The notes beneath the pieces were generated by a model. It made no database searches, had not been told where the DNA came from, and saw nothing but the letters and a program-made list of their open reading frames with translations. Below are positions 1 to 9,206 of a stretch of 64,000 nucleotides of DNA, piece after piece (position 1 is the stretch's first letter; each line of letters opens with the position of its first letter). Origin of the DNA: Pseudomonas psychrophila (lineage in GTDB: Bacteria > Pseudomonadota > Gammaproteobacteria > Pseudomonadales > Pseudomonadaceae); NCBI RefSeq assembly GCF_001043005.1, contig NZ_JYKZ01000004.1, positions 1 through 64,000 on the forward strand, in the 5' to 3' direction. The position numbers and the translations under genes were made by a program.

Positions 1-190
1 TTCAAACATCTTTGGGTTTTTAAGAAACCCTAAACTTGGCTCAGCAATCGTTGGTTACATCTTTGATTTCTCGCGGAGTAACTTGTGATGCTGATAATCT
101 TGTTGACTATCAGTCTGACTCCACAAGCACCCACACGAATTGCTTGATTCAGTTGTTAAAGAGCGGTTGGTTTAGCTTTCGCTGAACCGA
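1..190 (-). other. 16S rRNA 5' leader, processed region
   Basis: On the minus strand this is the transcribed leader that runs into 16S rRNA. The last bases at the window edge (GATGTTTGAA) are what normally precedes or just enters the mature Pseudomonas 16S 5' end (TGAACTGAAGAGTTTGATC). The 16S gene therefore lies outside the window, with at most a few bases inside. The leader includes boxA and the strand that pairs across 16S for RNase III processing. No protein gene is here. Confidence 0.85.
153..165 (-). promoter_or_regulatory. boxA antitermination element of the rRNA leader
   Basis: The minus strand reads CGCTCTTTAACAA, matching the boxA core (GCTCTTTAACA) that recruits the Nus antitermination complex to rRNA transcripts. 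Its place between the promoters and the 16S start fits an rRNA leader. Confidence 0.85.
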
Positions 191-197
191 GGCGCGC

Positions 198-225
198 ATT
201 CTACAGCAGCCTCTGTTGCTGTCAA
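198..225 (-). promoter_or_regulatory. rRNA operon promoter P3 (-35/-10)
   Basis: On the minus strand TTGACA (220-225) and TAGAAT (198-203) are separated by 16 bases. It is the promoter closest to the 16S gene, about 30 bases upstream of the boxA antitermination element. Confidence 0.75.
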
Positions 226-306
226 GCGGTTATTTTAAGATGTTTCCAAAGTTTCCTCTGTAACATCAACCACTTGCGCTTTCGATCTCTCGTTAGCGGG
301 AGGCGA

Positions 307-334
307 ATTCTACAGCGTTACACGCTGCTGTCAA
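307..334 (-). promoter_or_regulatory. rRNA operon promoter P2 (-35/-10)
   Basis: On the minus strand TTGACA (329-334) and TAGAAT (307-312) lie 16 bases apart, the same spacer length as P1 and P3. The bases after the -35 (GCAGC) and after the -10 (a GCC-rich discriminator) closely resemble those of P3, so P2 and P3 look like a duplicated promoter module. Confidence 0.75.
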
Positions 335-440
335 CACCTCATTTCCTGCCTCGATGACCTGAAGCTGACACTGCCGAAAACCAATCCAACTCATTGAAAC
401 TCAAGGAGTTTTCCGTTTCGACTGCGCCGGAAGTGGGTGA

Positions 441-468
441 ATTATAGGCCGCTGTGTATTTGAGTCAA
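441..468 (-). promoter_or_regulatory. rRNA operon promoter P1 (-35/-10)
   Basis: Read on the minus strand, TTGACT (463-468) and a perfect TATAAT (441-446) are separated by 16 bases. An A/T-rich stretch follows upstream near 470-500, as expected for an UP element. This is the furthest upstream of three promoters feeding the rRNA leader that ends at base 1. The likely start site is near 434. The match to strong sigma-70 rRNA promoters is visible directly; activity is inferred. Confidence 0.85.
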
Positions 469-600
469 GCATTAATCGAAACTATCGAAAACCAATGTTT
501 AATAGACAGAAAACCGCACAAATTGCGCACTATATTGCACATTTCAAATTACCCAAGCATGATACCTGCCTTTAAACACCCTCCTCAGGTTCACTCTGCA

Positions 601-1500
601 ATGATCAAACACCCCCAGCGCCTCATAGCAACGCTATTCCCTGTCGGGTTGCTACTCATTGCCATGGCTTCGATACAATCCGGCGCTTCTCTGGCTAAAA
701 GCATGTTCCCGGTTATTGGTGCACAAGGAACAACCAGCCTACGCCTGATATTCGCCAGCCTGATCATGTTCCTGATACTGCGACCATGGAGAGCCAAGTT
801 CACCACTCAGTCCTTGAAGACCGTCATTGTTTACGGGATCGCGTTGGGCGGGATGAATTTCCTCTTCTATATGTCTCTACGTAGTGTTCCGCTGGGCATT
901 GCAGTCGCCCTGGAGTTCACCGGACCTTTGGCGGTGGCTATTTATACCTCCCGCAGACCCATCGACTTTATATGGATTGGCCTGGCCATAACGGGACTCC
1001 TGTTACTCATACCTTTTGGAGAGAGCGCTCAAGGAATCGACCCGCTAGGTGCTGGTTACGCGCTCAGTGCCGGGGTGTGCTGGGCGCTATACATCCTCTA
1101 TGGGCAGCGGGCTGGTGCAGATAACGGCGTTCAGACAGCCGCTTTAGGCGTAATTATTGCTGCCCTGTTTTTTGCGCCTATCGGGATTTACCACGCAGGG
1201 GGGGCATTGCTGACCCCTGGCCTGATCCCTATAGCCATAGGCGTAGCACTCTTATCGACAGCTTTGCCCTACACACTAGAGATGATCGCACTTACACGTA
1301 TGCCCACTCGCACATTCGGTACTTTGATGAGCATAGAACCTGCATTCGGTGCGCTGTCGGGGCTGCTGTTCCTGAATGAGGTCTTGTCGTTTACACAATG
1401 GATGGCCATCTCTTGCATCATAATGGCCTCCATCGGTGCAACCTTGACGATGCGCAATCACTCTAAACCCATCGTTGCCGATAATAAGTCCGCCAACTAA
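601..1500 (+). CDS. rhtA: RhtA-like amino-acid exporter (EamA/DMT family)
   Basis: A 299-residue inner-membrane protein made of ten hydrophobic segments in two EamA repeats. It matches the E. coli threonine/homoserine exporter RhtA (295 residues) along its length, including the stretches AMASIQSGASLAKSMFP, GIAVALEFTGPLAVA and TALPYTLEMIALTR. It probably exports threonine, homoserine or related amino acids by a secondary mechanism. I chose the ATG at 601 because the protein then starts like family members. In-frame ATGs at 559 and upstream would add a hydrophilic extension, and the most upstream one would run through the opposite-strand rRNA promoter P1. The gene diverges from the rRNA operon. 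The exact substrate is inferred. Confidence 0.85.
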   Translation: MIKHPQRLIATLFPVGLLLIAMASIQSGASLAKSMFPVIGAQGTTSLRLIFASLIMFLILRPWRAKFTTQSLKTVIVYGIALGGMNFLFYMSLRSVPLGIAVALEFTGPLAVAIYTSRRPIDFIWIGLAITGLLLLIPFGESAQGIDPLGAGYALSAGVCWALYILYGQRAGADNGVQTAALGVIIAALFFAPIGIYHAGGALLTPGLIPIAIGVALLSTALPYTLEMIALTRMPTRTFGTLMSIEPAFGALSGLLFLNEVLSFTQWMAISCIIMASIGATLTMRNHSKPIVADNKSAN

Positions 1501-1652
1501 CACAGTTCTGGTAATTGACTCTCATTTAAGGGATGTTTGTCTCTTGAGAATCACATGAGCCGATTCCGGATAAGGATATCCATAAGAGCCATTGGGAGAT
1601 GGTCACCGATTCTCGCATCCCGTAAATCCGACGCAAACGCTTAAGGACAGGA

Positions 1653-1934
1653 ATGAAACGAATTTTGGTAGCTTTAGCCGTACTCGCTGTAACCGGCTGC
1701 GCTGCAACCTCAGAAACCGCCGTAAAGCATGGAAAAAGAGGCTTGCATATCAATTGCTCTGGATTGTCCTCATCGTGGAACAAGTGCTACGCCGAAGCCG
1801 TCAAGTCCTGTGGAAGCAAGGGATACCGAGTGGTTGCCAAATCTGGCGATACCGCAGAAGAGCCTGGAGATTACCCGTTCGGTTTGAACCCGGCGGGCTA
1901 TACCAGCCGCAGCATGATTGTTATCTGCAAGTAA
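1653..1934 (+). CDS. Small predicted lipoprotein, function unknown
   Basis: A 93-residue protein with a lipoprotein signal peptide: KR, a hydrophobic core, and the lipobox VTGC giving a lipidated Cys at about residue 16. The mature part has four further Cys residues, which could form disulfides in the periplasm. A good ribosome site (AAGGACAGGA) sits just before the ATG. I do not recognise a functional family. It stands alone between rhtA and the convergent aminopeptidase gene. Confidence 0.75.
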   Translation: MKRILVALAVLAVTGCAATSETAVKHGKRGLHINCSGLSSSWNKCYAEAVKSCGSKGYRVVAKSGDTAEEPGDYPFGLNPAGYTSRSMIVICK

Positions 1935-1943
1935 CGACCCGCT

Positions 1944-1978
1944 CTGCCATGCCGTCGAGCGAGTCGACAGCATGGCAG
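1944..1978. terminator. Hairpin between convergent genes
   Basis: CTGCCATGC (1944-1952) pairs with GCATGGCAG (1970-1978), and an inner GTCGA/TCGAC pair extends the stem after one mismatch, with a 5-base loop. It sits between the stops of the lipoprotein gene (1934) and the aminopeptidase gene (1984), so it probably stops transcripts from both sides. There is no clear T-tract. Confidence 0.55.
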
Positions 1979-1983
1979 GGAGA

Positions 1984-3804
1984 TCAGGCAGATATCGAAA
2001 GTGGTACCGTACGCTCCAGCAGCCACTCAAGAGCAGCCCCAACAAGCAGCGGGCTCAAGCGCTCGCGAACCATCGCGTGATAAGCATCAAACCACTGCAG
2101 CTCTTCCAGGGTCAGCAATGAAGGCTCCAGACAGCGAGTGTCAATCGGGCACAACGTCAGGGTTTCAAACTTCAGGAATGTTCCAAACTCCGAAGTCCCC
2201 GCCTCACGATTCAACACCAGGTTCTCGATTCGCACCCCCCAGCGACCCGGACGATATGTGCCCGGCTCAATCGAGGTAATCATCCCTGGCTGCATCGCTG
2301 TATGGGGTGCAGGAGCTGCCTGATAGGCAATGACCTGCGGCCCCTCATGCACATTCAGGAAATACCCGACTCCATGACCTGTCCCGTGCCCGTAATCGAC
2401 GCACTCAGCCCAGATCGGCGCCCTTGCGATTGAGTCCAGCAAGGGTGACAGGATCCCTTTTGGAAATTGAGCCCTGGACAAAGCGATCACACCTTTTAGC
2501 ACACGGGTACAGTCTTGCTTCTGCTCGCGGGTTGGTGTGCCAACAGGGACCATGCGGGTGATATCGGTTGTGCCACCCAGGTACTGCCCTCCCGAGTCGA
2601 TCAGCAACAAACCATCACCTTCAATCACAGCATGCTCTTGCTCCGTTGCATGGTAATGAGGCATGGCACCATTGGCATTAAAAGCGGCAATGGTGTTAAA
2701 GCTCAACGATACGAAGTCAGGGCGGCGGGCTCGAGCAGCGGTCAACTGTTCATCAATAGTCAACTCGGTGATGCGCTCACGTCCAAGGGCTGTTTCCAGC
2801 CACGCAAAGAACTCGCAGAGAGCAGCACCATCCTGCTCCATGGCCTTACGGATATGGACCGCGTCATCAAGGCTCTTCTGCGACTTGGCCAAGGTAGTTG
2901 GATTCAAGCCTTCAACCAGCTTCACTTCTGCCTGCAAATGACCGAGCAGCCCACAGGTCACCCGCGCAGGGTCCACCAACAAACGAGTTGAAACCGGCAA
3001 TGACGCCAGCGCCGCATTGATCTCAACGTAATCACGCAGTTCAACACCATCCTTCTCAAGGATCTCGCGCAGGCCGGGGTTGATTTTATCCAAGTCCAGA
3101 AACAAGGTAGCCCGCGAGGCATCGACCAACGCAAACGAAACGAATACGGGGTTAAAAGAGACATCTGAACCACGCAGGTTAAACAACCAGGCGATGTCAT
3201 CCAGCGTCGCAATAAAATGAGCATCTGCCTGACGCTGCTGAAGTGTTTCGCGTAACTGCGCCAGTTTTTCGACCCGGCTGACAGTCGCTTGCGGTGGCAG
3301 ATGCTCATAAACAGGCTGTACTGGAAGGAGTGGGCGATCATCCCAAACCTGATCCAGCAGATCGATATCCGTACGTAAAACGGCACCACGCTCTTTAAGT
3401 TTGCTCTCGAGTGTTCGTGCAGAAGCCAGCGCAAGTACTGCCCCATCAACCGAAACCGTTGCACCTTCAGGTGTCAGCTCTGCCAGCCACTCCAGAGGGC
3501 CGGGTTGTCCGGGCAACAACTTGACGAGTTCAATGGTACTGCCACTCAGTTCTTTGGTCGCTTGCTCCCAGTAACGACTGTCGGCCCACACACCGGCAAA
3601 GGTTGGGGTCACAATCAATGTCCCAACAGAACCGTAAAAACCCGACAGCCACTGACGGCCTTGCCAATACGCAGGCAGATACTCCGAAAGATGGGGGTCA
3701 GCCGAAGGCACCAGCAGCGCATAGATACCGTTCTGGCTCATCAAGGCCCGGGTACGCGCCAAACGCTGCGTAACCGTTCCTGGATTCAACGACTGAGTAC
3801 TCAT
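1984..3804 (-). CDS. Xaa-Pro aminopeptidase (M24B, aminopeptidase P type)
   Basis: This 606-residue cytoplasmic metallopeptidase removes N-terminal residues preceding proline. It has two creatinase-like N-terminal domains (about 1-300) followed by the C-terminal pita-bread catalytic domain. Metal ligands are visible: DSGGQYLGGTTDITR supplies two Asp, HGTGHGVGYFLNVHEGP the His, and SIEPGTY and VRIEN the two Glu. The length matches the long three-domain APP1-like enzymes rather than the roughly 440-residue PepP. The start follows a strong site (CAGGAGACAG). It is transcribed after the cysteine desulfurase gene, 69 bases downstream, and could share its transcript. Confidence 0.9.
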   Translation of the reverse strand: MSTQSLNPGTVTQRLARTRALMSQNGIYALLVPSADPHLSEYLPAYWQGRQWLSGFYGSVGTLIVTPTFAGVWADSRYWEQATKELSGSTIELVKLLPGQPGPLEWLAELTPEGATVSVDGAVLALASARTLESKLKERGAVLRTDIDLLDQVWDDRPLLPVQPVYEHLPPQATVSRVEKLAQLRETLQQRQADAHFIATLDDIAWLFNLRGSDVSFNPVFVSFALVDASRATLFLDLDKINPGLREILEKDGVELRDYVEINAALASLPVSTRLLVDPARVTCGLLGHLQAEVKLVEGLNPTTLAKSQKSLDDAVHIRKAMEQDGAALCEFFAWLETALGRERITELTIDEQLTAARARRPDFVSLSFNTIAAFNANGAMPHYHATEQEHAVIEGDGLLLIDSGGQYLGGTTDITRMVPVGTPTREQKQDCTRVLKGVIALSRAQFPKGILSPLLDSIARAPIWAECVDYGHGTGHGVGYFLNVHEGPQVIAYQAAPAPHTAMQPGMITSIEPGTYRPGRWGVRIENLVLNREAGTSEFGTFLKFETLTLCPIDTRCLEPSLLTLEELQWFDAYHAMVRERLSPLLVGAALEWLLERTVPLSISA

Positions 3805-3873
3805 TCTGTCTCCTGCTAATCACTGGGATTTATTATTCGTTAACAAACGCTTTAGCTATAGATGATGGATCAG

Positions 3874-5046
3874 CTACCAAGGTTGGGCAACCGCCCAAAA
3901 AGGTGCCGGTGCGGCTACAGCAGCTTTAATCGCTCCGACTGCGGCATCTATATCCTGCTCGCGGGTGAAGCGCCCAAGACTCAGGCGAATTGTTCGACTG
4001 GCCTTGTCAGCATCGTGTCCCAGAGCCAGCAGTACATGGGAAGGTGCATTGCTTGCCGAATTGCATGCTGAGGTTGCCGAATACGCCAGAGAGGCACTCA
4101 GAACCGCGCTATCGAAGCGCCCTTCGCTGAAAGTCAGGCTCAGGGTATGGGGAATACGCTGCGTCGGACAGCCATTACACTGCAGCTCAGGCACGTCGGC
4201 CAGTTGCTCAAGCAAACGCTGACGTAGTTCACCTATGTGAGCCAGCTCCTGAGCAAATGATTCACTTGCCACCGCAAAAGCAGCGCCCATGCCCGCAATT
4301 TGATGAGTTGCCAGAGTTCCCGAGCGCAGACCGGACTCATGCCCGCCACCATGAATCTGTGCCTGTAGCCGATCCTGCGCGCGCGGCCCCACATACAAGG
4401 CGCCGATACCCTTGGGACCATAAATCTTGTGGCCCGAGAACGACATCAAGTCTACCGCCCACTCATCAAGGTCGATGACTACCTTACCCGCTCCTTGCGC
4501 TGCGTCCACGTGGAACAGCGCACCATGCTCGCGCACCCGACGCCCGATACCTGGAATGTCATTGACCGTGCCCAGCTCATTGTTGACCAGCATCAACGAC
4601 ACCAGCAGCGTGTCATCGCGCAAGGCGGCATCTACCTGCCCGACACTTATAAGGCCATTGGCATCAGGGGCCAGATACGTCACCTCAAAGCCCGAACCCT
4701 CCAAAAAGCGTGCAGTGTCCAACACCGCCTTGTGCTCGATCTGGCTGGTGATGATATGTCCGCGGGACTGACCACCGCCCAGGGCCACGCCTTTCAACGC
4801 CAGGTTATTGGACTCGGTGGCACCCGAGGTCCAGATGATCTGCTCAGGCCGGGCTTTAATCAGCTGCGCGACCTGTGCTCGAGCCAGTTCTACCGTCTGC
4901 CGGGCTTGCTGACCAAAGACATGGGAACCCGAGGCCGGATTGCCAAAATTGCCTTCAAAGCCCAGGCAATCGACCATCACCTGAATGACACGAGCGTCCA
5001 CAGGAGTGGTGGCCGCGTAATCGAAATAAATAGGTCGTTTGTTCAT
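3874..5046 (-). CDS. Cysteine desulfurase, class V aminotransferase (not the isc-cluster IscS)
   Basis: A 390-residue PLP enzyme that would convert cysteine to alanine, passing the sulfur to an enzyme persulfide. The N-terminus (YFDYAATTPVD), the ATESNNLALKG segment and the PLP lysine in SFSGHKIYGPKG are all present. The catalytic Cys lies in the loop ATSACNSAS, the position used by NifS/IscS group I enzymes. No iscU, iscA or fdx neighbours are here, so this is probably a second, stand-alone desulfurase for Fe-S, tRNA thiolation or another sulfur user. The ribosome site is weak. Confidence 0.88.
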   Translation of the reverse strand: MNKRPIYFDYAATTPVDARVIQVMVDCLGFEGNFGNPASGSHVFGQQARQTVELARAQVAQLIKARPEQIIWTSGATESNNLALKGVALGGGQSRGHIITSQIEHKAVLDTARFLEGSGFEVTYLAPDANGLISVGQVDAALRDDTLLVSLMLVNNELGTVNDIPGIGRRVREHGALFHVDAAQGAGKVVIDLDEWAVDLMSFSGHKIYGPKGIGALYVGPRAQDRLQAQIHGGGHESGLRSGTLATHQIAGMGAAFAVASESFAQELAHIGELRQRLLEQLADVPELQCNGCPTQRIPHTLSLTFSEGRFDSAVLSASLAYSATSACNSASNAPSHVLLALGHDADKASRTIRLSLGRFTREQDIDAAVGAIKAAVAAPAPFWAVAQPW

Positions 5047-5375
5047 TGTTCAAACCCACTGAGCGCATTCCGGCAACAGGCAGTACTTGATGCCGGTGAG
5101 TGAAGCCACGAAAAAAGCGGCCGTTAGAGATAACCGATAGAGCCAAGCGAAAAAAGGTGCATTTGGCAGAGAGGCCGTAGGATAAGTCTCAAACTTGGGC
5201 TATCTGGAAAGCAGGGTCTTATAAAGCGCTAAAAGCAGGCCATCACGCAAGTCAGATATGCGATATCGATATATAAATATGGAATTAGGTTAGTTTACGG
5301 AATAACAAAATGACTTTATAAAGCAGCCTTCGGCTTTCCTTTTGTGGGCAGAGCCCCTGTTAAAAGGAGCTGTCA
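5047..5375. other. Intergenic region between desulfurase and sigma-54 activator genes
   Basis: 329 bases separate two divergently read genes. I see no RNA gene, repeat array or good -24/-12 element. The part from about 5200 to 5340 is A/T-rich and probably carries the promoters. An SD site (AAAAGGAG) lies at the end for the downstream gene. Confidence 0.4.
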
Positions 5376-6461
5376 ATGCAGCTTTTAACATTACCTGCCA
5401 CCCCCGCACTGGCCACGTCCATACGAGCCACGGCCCAAGTGTTCGAGGACCCCGCGTCCAAAGCCCTGTTGGCACATTTGCAACAAATAGCACCCAGCGA
5501 TGCCAGCGTACTGATCATTGGGGAAACCGGCACCGGCAAAGAACTGGTCGCCCGGCATATTCATCAACTCAGCCACCGCCAGAATCAGCCGTTTGTGGCG
5601 GTCAACTGCGGAGCCTTTGCCGAGTCATTGGTGGAGGCAGAACTGTTTGGCCATGAAAAAGGGGCGTTCACAGGCGCGCTGACTTCAAAAGCCGGCTGGT
5701 TCGAAGAGGCCGATGGCGGCACATTATTTCTGGATGAAATCGGCGACTTGCCACTGACTATCCAGGTAAAGCTGCTGCGCGTCCTGCAGGAACAAGAGGT
5801 CGTGCGGCTGGGCTCGCGTAAAAGCACACCGATCAACGTGCGCGTACTGGCTGCCACCAACGTCAACCTGGAGCAGGCCATAGACGCCGGTCATTTTCGA
5901 GAAGACCTGTACTACCGCCTGAATGTCGTCAGCCTTGGGCTGCTGCCGCTGCGCGAGCGCCCGGGAGATATCCTGCCGCTGGCCAGACACTTCCTCAAAA
6001 CCTATCGCCAACGGCTGCCCCACGGACCAACGTCACTGAGTGAGTGCGCCGAACAAGTGCTCATCCACCACCCGTGGCAGGGCAATATTCGCGAGCTGGA
6101 AAATGTCGTGCATCACAGCTTGCTGCTGTGCCGCAATCAGACCATCACGGTGCAAGACCTGCGCTTGTCACAATCACGTAGCAGACGTCAGGATTTCTCG
6201 CTGCAGCAACCCGCCACATACACCACCCGGGACTTGTTGCAACGCGCCTTTCGAAAACTGTTCGAAGAGGAGCCGGGCGCCTTGCATGAAGCCGTTGAAG
6301 ACACCCTGTTGCGCACGGCCTATGAGTTTTGCCATCACAACCAGGTACACACTGCAAAATTGCTGGGTTTGAGTCGAAATGTCACCCGCACGCGCCTTAT
6401 CAAACTCGGAGCCCTGTCCGTCAATGTTCGAAGAGCGCAGGCCGACGCCCTCGCCTACTGA
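5376..6461 (+). CDS. sfnR: SfnR-like sigma-54-dependent activator without receiver domain
   Basis: A 361-residue enhancer-binding protein consisting only of an AAA+ sigma-54-interaction domain and a C-terminal Fis-type helix-turn-helix. It has Walker A GETGTGKE (about 49-56), the sigma-54 contact loop GAFTGA (about 96-101), Walker B LFLDEIG (about 117-123), the sensor region and a terminal HTH (HTAKLLGLSRNVTRTRLIK). The N-terminus and overall build match SfnR of P. putida, which activates genes for dimethyl-sulfone use under sulfate limitation. With no sensory domain, its amount rather than a ligand probably sets activity. A strong SD (AAAAGGAG) precedes the ATG. The following TauE/SafE transporter fits organosulfur metabolism, but no sulfone oxygenase genes are adjacent. 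Confidence 0.8.
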   Translation: MQLLTLPATPALATSIRATAQVFEDPASKALLAHLQQIAPSDASVLIIGETGTGKELVARHIHQLSHRQNQPFVAVNCGAFAESLVEAELFGHEKGAFTGALTSKAGWFEEADGGTLFLDEIGDLPLTIQVKLLRVLQEQEVVRLGSRKSTPINVRVLAATNVNLEQAIDAGHFREDLYYRLNVVSLGLLPLRERPGDILPLARHFLKTYRQRLPHGPTSLSECAEQVLIHHPWQGNIRELENVVHHSLLLCRNQTITVQDLRLSQSRSRRQDFSLQQPATYTTRDLLQRAFRKLFEEEPGALHEAVEDTLLRTAYEFCHHNQVHTAKLLGLSRNVTRTRLIKLGALSVNVRRAQADALAY

Positions 6462-6661
6462 AAAAGCCAGCACCTCGCAGTTGCCTGACGACGCTCCAAA
6501 CGGTTCGCAGCATCGTTCGAAGCAGTGTCGGGCGACCAGCGCTGTTTCTATGTTCCTATCGCACCACAAAAGGCCTATCGCCGCTGTTCACGCTTATCGG
6601 TAAGATGACGTCCTTCCTGCGCGCTTGAGCGCTGTACGTCCCGCCGAATTAAGTCGATCCC

Positions 6662-7441
6662 ATGCCTTTTGAACTCAGCGTAGATTTGACCACCCTCGCC
6701 ATTCTGGCCGCCGTTGCCTTTGTTGCCGGATTCATTGACGCCATTGCCGGTGGCGGTGGCCTGCTCACCACCCCTGCCCTGCTAACAGCAGGTTTGCCCC
6801 CCCATCTGGTGCTGGGCACTAACAAGCTCAGCTCCACGTTCGGCGCAGCCACGGCAAGTTTTACTTTTTACCGGCGCAAACTGTTCCACCCTCGTGAATG
6901 GAAGCTGGCCATTTTCGGCACCCTCGCCGGCGCCCTGATCGGAGCAGTCGTCGCCCATTACATGCCCGCCGAATGGCTCAACAAAATGCTGCCGGTGATT
7001 GTCTTTGGCTGCGGGATCTACCTGCTGTTTGGCGGCACGCCCAAAACCCCCATCGATAACGATGCCCCGATCAAAAAGAAATGGCAGTTGCCGCAAGGCT
7101 TTGGCCTGGGCTTCTATGATGGCGTGGCAGGACCGGGAACAGGTGCCTTCTGGACCGTCAGCACCATGCTGATGTACCCGGTCGATCTGGTTAAAGCCAG
7201 CGGTGTGGCGCGCAGCATGAATTTCGTCAGCAACATTGCGGCGCTGTCGGTGTTCATATTCTCCGGCCATGTGGACTGGGTGATCGGCCTGACCATGGGT
7301 TTTGCAGTCATGATCGGCGCGTTCTTCGGCGCCCGCAGCGCAATCAGCGGCGGGGCCAAATTCATTCGCCCCGTATTTATCACTGTGGTGCTGGGTTTGA
7401 CCGTGCGCCTAGCCTGGCAGCACTGGTTCGGCATGGCCTAA
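6662..7441 (+). CDS. TauE/SafE (TSUP) family membrane transporter
   Basis: A 259-residue polytopic inner-membrane protein with the TSUP pattern of two repeats of about four helices. The first repeat contains [18 protein letters not shown] and the second carries [14 protein letters not shown]. The family moves sulfonates, sulfite, sulfoacetate or related anions, usually outward. Its position 200 bases after an SfnR-like regulator makes a sulfur compound plausible, but the substrate is not shown by the sequence. The ribosome site is weak. The last 33 bases overlap the convergent nudC gene. Confidence 0.8.
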   Translation: MPFELSVDLTTLAILAAVAFVAGFIDAIAGGGGLLTTPALLTAGLPPHLVLGTNKLSSTFGAATASFTFYRRKLFHPREWKLAIFGTLAGALIGAVVAHYMPAEWLNKMLPVIVFGCGIYLLFGGTPKTPIDNDAPIKKKWQLPQGFGLGFYDGVAGPGTGAFWTVSTMLMYPVDLVKASGVARSMNFVSNIAALSVFIFSGHVDWVIGLTMGFAVMIGAFFGARSAISGGAKFIRPVFITVVLGLTVRLAWQHWFGMA

Positions 7442-8239
7442 GCGCCGGGCCACATACAGGTCGATGAGATAGCGCGCAATCGAGCGCGATGCCGGCAACG
7501 GCGGTAGCTGATGCACATTGAACCACTGCGCATCTTCTATCTCGTCGGCCTGAGGCACGATATCGCCTCCTGCGTATTCAGCGTGAAACCCCAGCATCAT
7601 CGAGTGCGGGAACGGCCAGCACTGGCTGCCCACATACTGGATGTTCTTGACCTCTAGCTGCACTTCTTCGCGCACTTCGCGGATCAGGCAATCCTCGGCC
7701 GACTCCCCGGGCTCGGCGAAACCCGCCAAGGTGCTGTATACCCCTGGCACAAAGCGCGGCGAACGGGCCAGAAGCACTTCGTCGCCCCGGGTAATCAATA
7801 CAATCATGCTGGGCGAAATACGCGGATAGCTGCGTAAATCGCAGGTGGGGCAATGCATTGCACGCTCCCTTGGCACCTGCGTCATGGCCTGCCCGCAGCT
7901 ACCGCAAAAGCGATGTTCACGAGCCCAGGTGCCGATTTGCGCGGCATAACCCAGTACCTTGTACAACGTGTGGTCATCGCCCAGCATAAAGGCGCGCAAG
8001 CCCTGCCACTCACAGCCTTCAACCTGGGCTGCACCTGACAGCTCAAGGAGATACACCGGCTCGCCGTCCAGGTGTCCGATGCCATGCTCCGCCAGCACCG
8101 GCAGGTCCTGGCGCTTGAGCCACTCCCGGGGAAACAGCGGGCCATTACCATCGATCAAGAACCCGTCGGGGCCGCGCGCCACGGCCCAGCCGCCAGGTAG
8201 GTCTGTATCCAGTACTGCCGTGATCCAACGCGGTGTCAT
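7409..8239 (-). CDS. nudC: NADH pyrophosphatase / NAD-cap decapping enzyme NudC
   Basis: A 276-residue Nudix hydrolase that cleaves NADH to NMNH and AMP and removes NAD caps from RNA. A four-Cys zinc site (FCGSCG ... CPTC) in the middle is followed by the Nudix box [20 protein letters not shown] and the NudC hallmark SQCWPFPHS. In the Nudix box the usual glycine after the EE pair is glutamine, while the metal-binding glutamates are intact. The gene overlaps the convergent TSUP gene at its 3' end and starts 31 bases downstream of the stop of the dienoyl-CoA isomerase gene, so the two may be cotranscribed. Confidence 0.9.
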   Translation of the reverse strand: MTPRWITAVLDTDLPGGWAVARGPDGFLIDGNGPLFPREWLKRQDLPVLAEHGIGHLDGEPVYLLELSGAAQVEGCEWQGLRAFMLGDDHTLYKVLGYAAQIGTWAREHRFCGSCGQAMTQVPRERAMHCPTCDLRSYPRISPSMIVLITRGDEVLLARSPRFVPGVYSTLAGFAEPGESAEDCLIREVREEVQLEVKNIQYVGSQCWPFPHSMMLGFHAEYAGGDIVPQADEIEDAQWFNVHQLPPLPASRSIARYLIDLYVARRLGHAEPVLPG

Positions 8240-8269
8240 TAAATGATCCTTGTTCAGGTTACAAAAACG

Positions 8270-9082
8270 TCAATCCAGAAACTCGGGTTTTTGCTTGGTC
8301 ATATGCGCCGTCATCGCGACCCGCAAGTCACTGGACTGAAGCATCGCCGCGTTCCAGGTGGCCACATACTCCAGACCGTCGTCCACGCGGTGATCGCGCA
8401 TATAGCTGATCATCTGCTTGGTACCGGCGATGGCGACGGGCGATTTGCTGGCGATGTCCAGGGCAATTTCCATCACCCCTTCCAGCAACGCCTGATGATC
8501 GCTGTAGACGCGGTTGACTAGGCCAATCGCTCGGGCTTCATCCGCCGCGACCATCCGCCCGGTGTAAGCCAGTTCACGGAGCATGCCATCACCGATGATG
8601 CGCGGCAGACGTTGCAGTGTGCCTACGTCAGCGGCCATCCCCATGTCGATTTCCTTGATCGAGAACTGCGCGTCTTCGGCGGCGTAGCGCATATCGCAGG
8701 CCGCAATCAGGTCAATCGCCCCGCCCAGGCAGTAACCATGAACAGCCGCCAATACGGGTTTGCGGCACTGGTCAACGGCATTGAATGAGGCCTGCATTTG
8801 CAGGATTTTACGCCGTAGCATGCGGGCATTGCGGCCCACATCCTTGCCCATCTCGTTGGCCACCGAAGCCAGCAGCATCAAGTCGATACCGGCAGAAAAG
8901 TGCTTGCCTGCACCACTAAGCACCACCACCCGCACGGCGTCGGTTTCATCAATCCACTGGAAGATCTCGATGATTTCTGTCCAGAACGCCGCATTCATCG
9001 CATTGACCTTTTCAGGCCGATTGATCTGAACGTGGGCAATGTTGCCTGTTAACTCAACCTGAAAAGCCTGGTAGTCGGACAT
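8270..9082 (-). CDS. Crotonase family, Delta3,5-Delta2,4-dienoyl-CoA isomerase type
   Basis: A 270-residue crotonase-fold enzyme, probably acting on double bonds of unsaturated fatty acyl-CoAs during beta-oxidation. The oxyanion-hole motifs GAGKHFSAGIDL and HGYCLGGAIDL are present. The active-site helix IKEIDMGMAADVGTLQRLPR matches ECH1-type dienoyl-CoA isomerases, which use one Glu and one Asp in this segment, rather than the two Glu of enoyl-CoA hydratases. The C-terminus KPEFLD is hydrophilic. It sits directly upstream of nudC on the same strand. Confidence 0.82.
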   Translation of the reverse strand: MSDYQAFQVELTGNIAHVQINRPEKVNAMNAAFWTEIIEIFQWIDETDAVRVVVLSGAGKHFSAGIDLMLLASVANEMGKDVGRNARMLRRKILQMQASFNAVDQCRKPVLAAVHGYCLGGAIDLIAACDMRYAAEDAQFSIKEIDMGMAADVGTLQRLPRIIGDGMLRELAYTGRMVAADEARAIGLVNRVYSDHQALLEGVMEIALDIASKSPVAIAGTKQMISYMRDHRVDDGLEYVATWNAAMLQSSDLRVAMTAHMTKQKPEFLD

Positions 9083-9107
9083 AACCTGAATCCTTTATGG
9101 GGGCACT

Positions 9108-9130
9108 GTCGCCGCTCAATGAGCGGCGGA
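9108..9130 (-). terminator. Hairpin after the gnd-zwf-phosphatase operon
   Basis: GCCGCTC (9111-9117) and GAGCGGC (9121-9127) form a 7-pair stem with a 3-base loop, extended by a bulged GTC/GAC pair. It lies 75 bases downstream of the phosphatase stop and before the next minus-strand start at 9082. There is no T-tract, so termination is likely but not certain. Confidence 0.45.
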
Positions 9131-9206
9131 CTATAACAAGCCTGGCAGGCCCCAAGCAGGCCGCGATGACGCCAAAATACGGACAGAATGACCTGCCTGA
9201 ATAACG

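Noticed and set aside
454..600. Upstream extension of the RhtA-like protein
   Set aside because: It would run across the opposite rRNA promoter and adds residues absent from RhtA; no ribosome site near 454.
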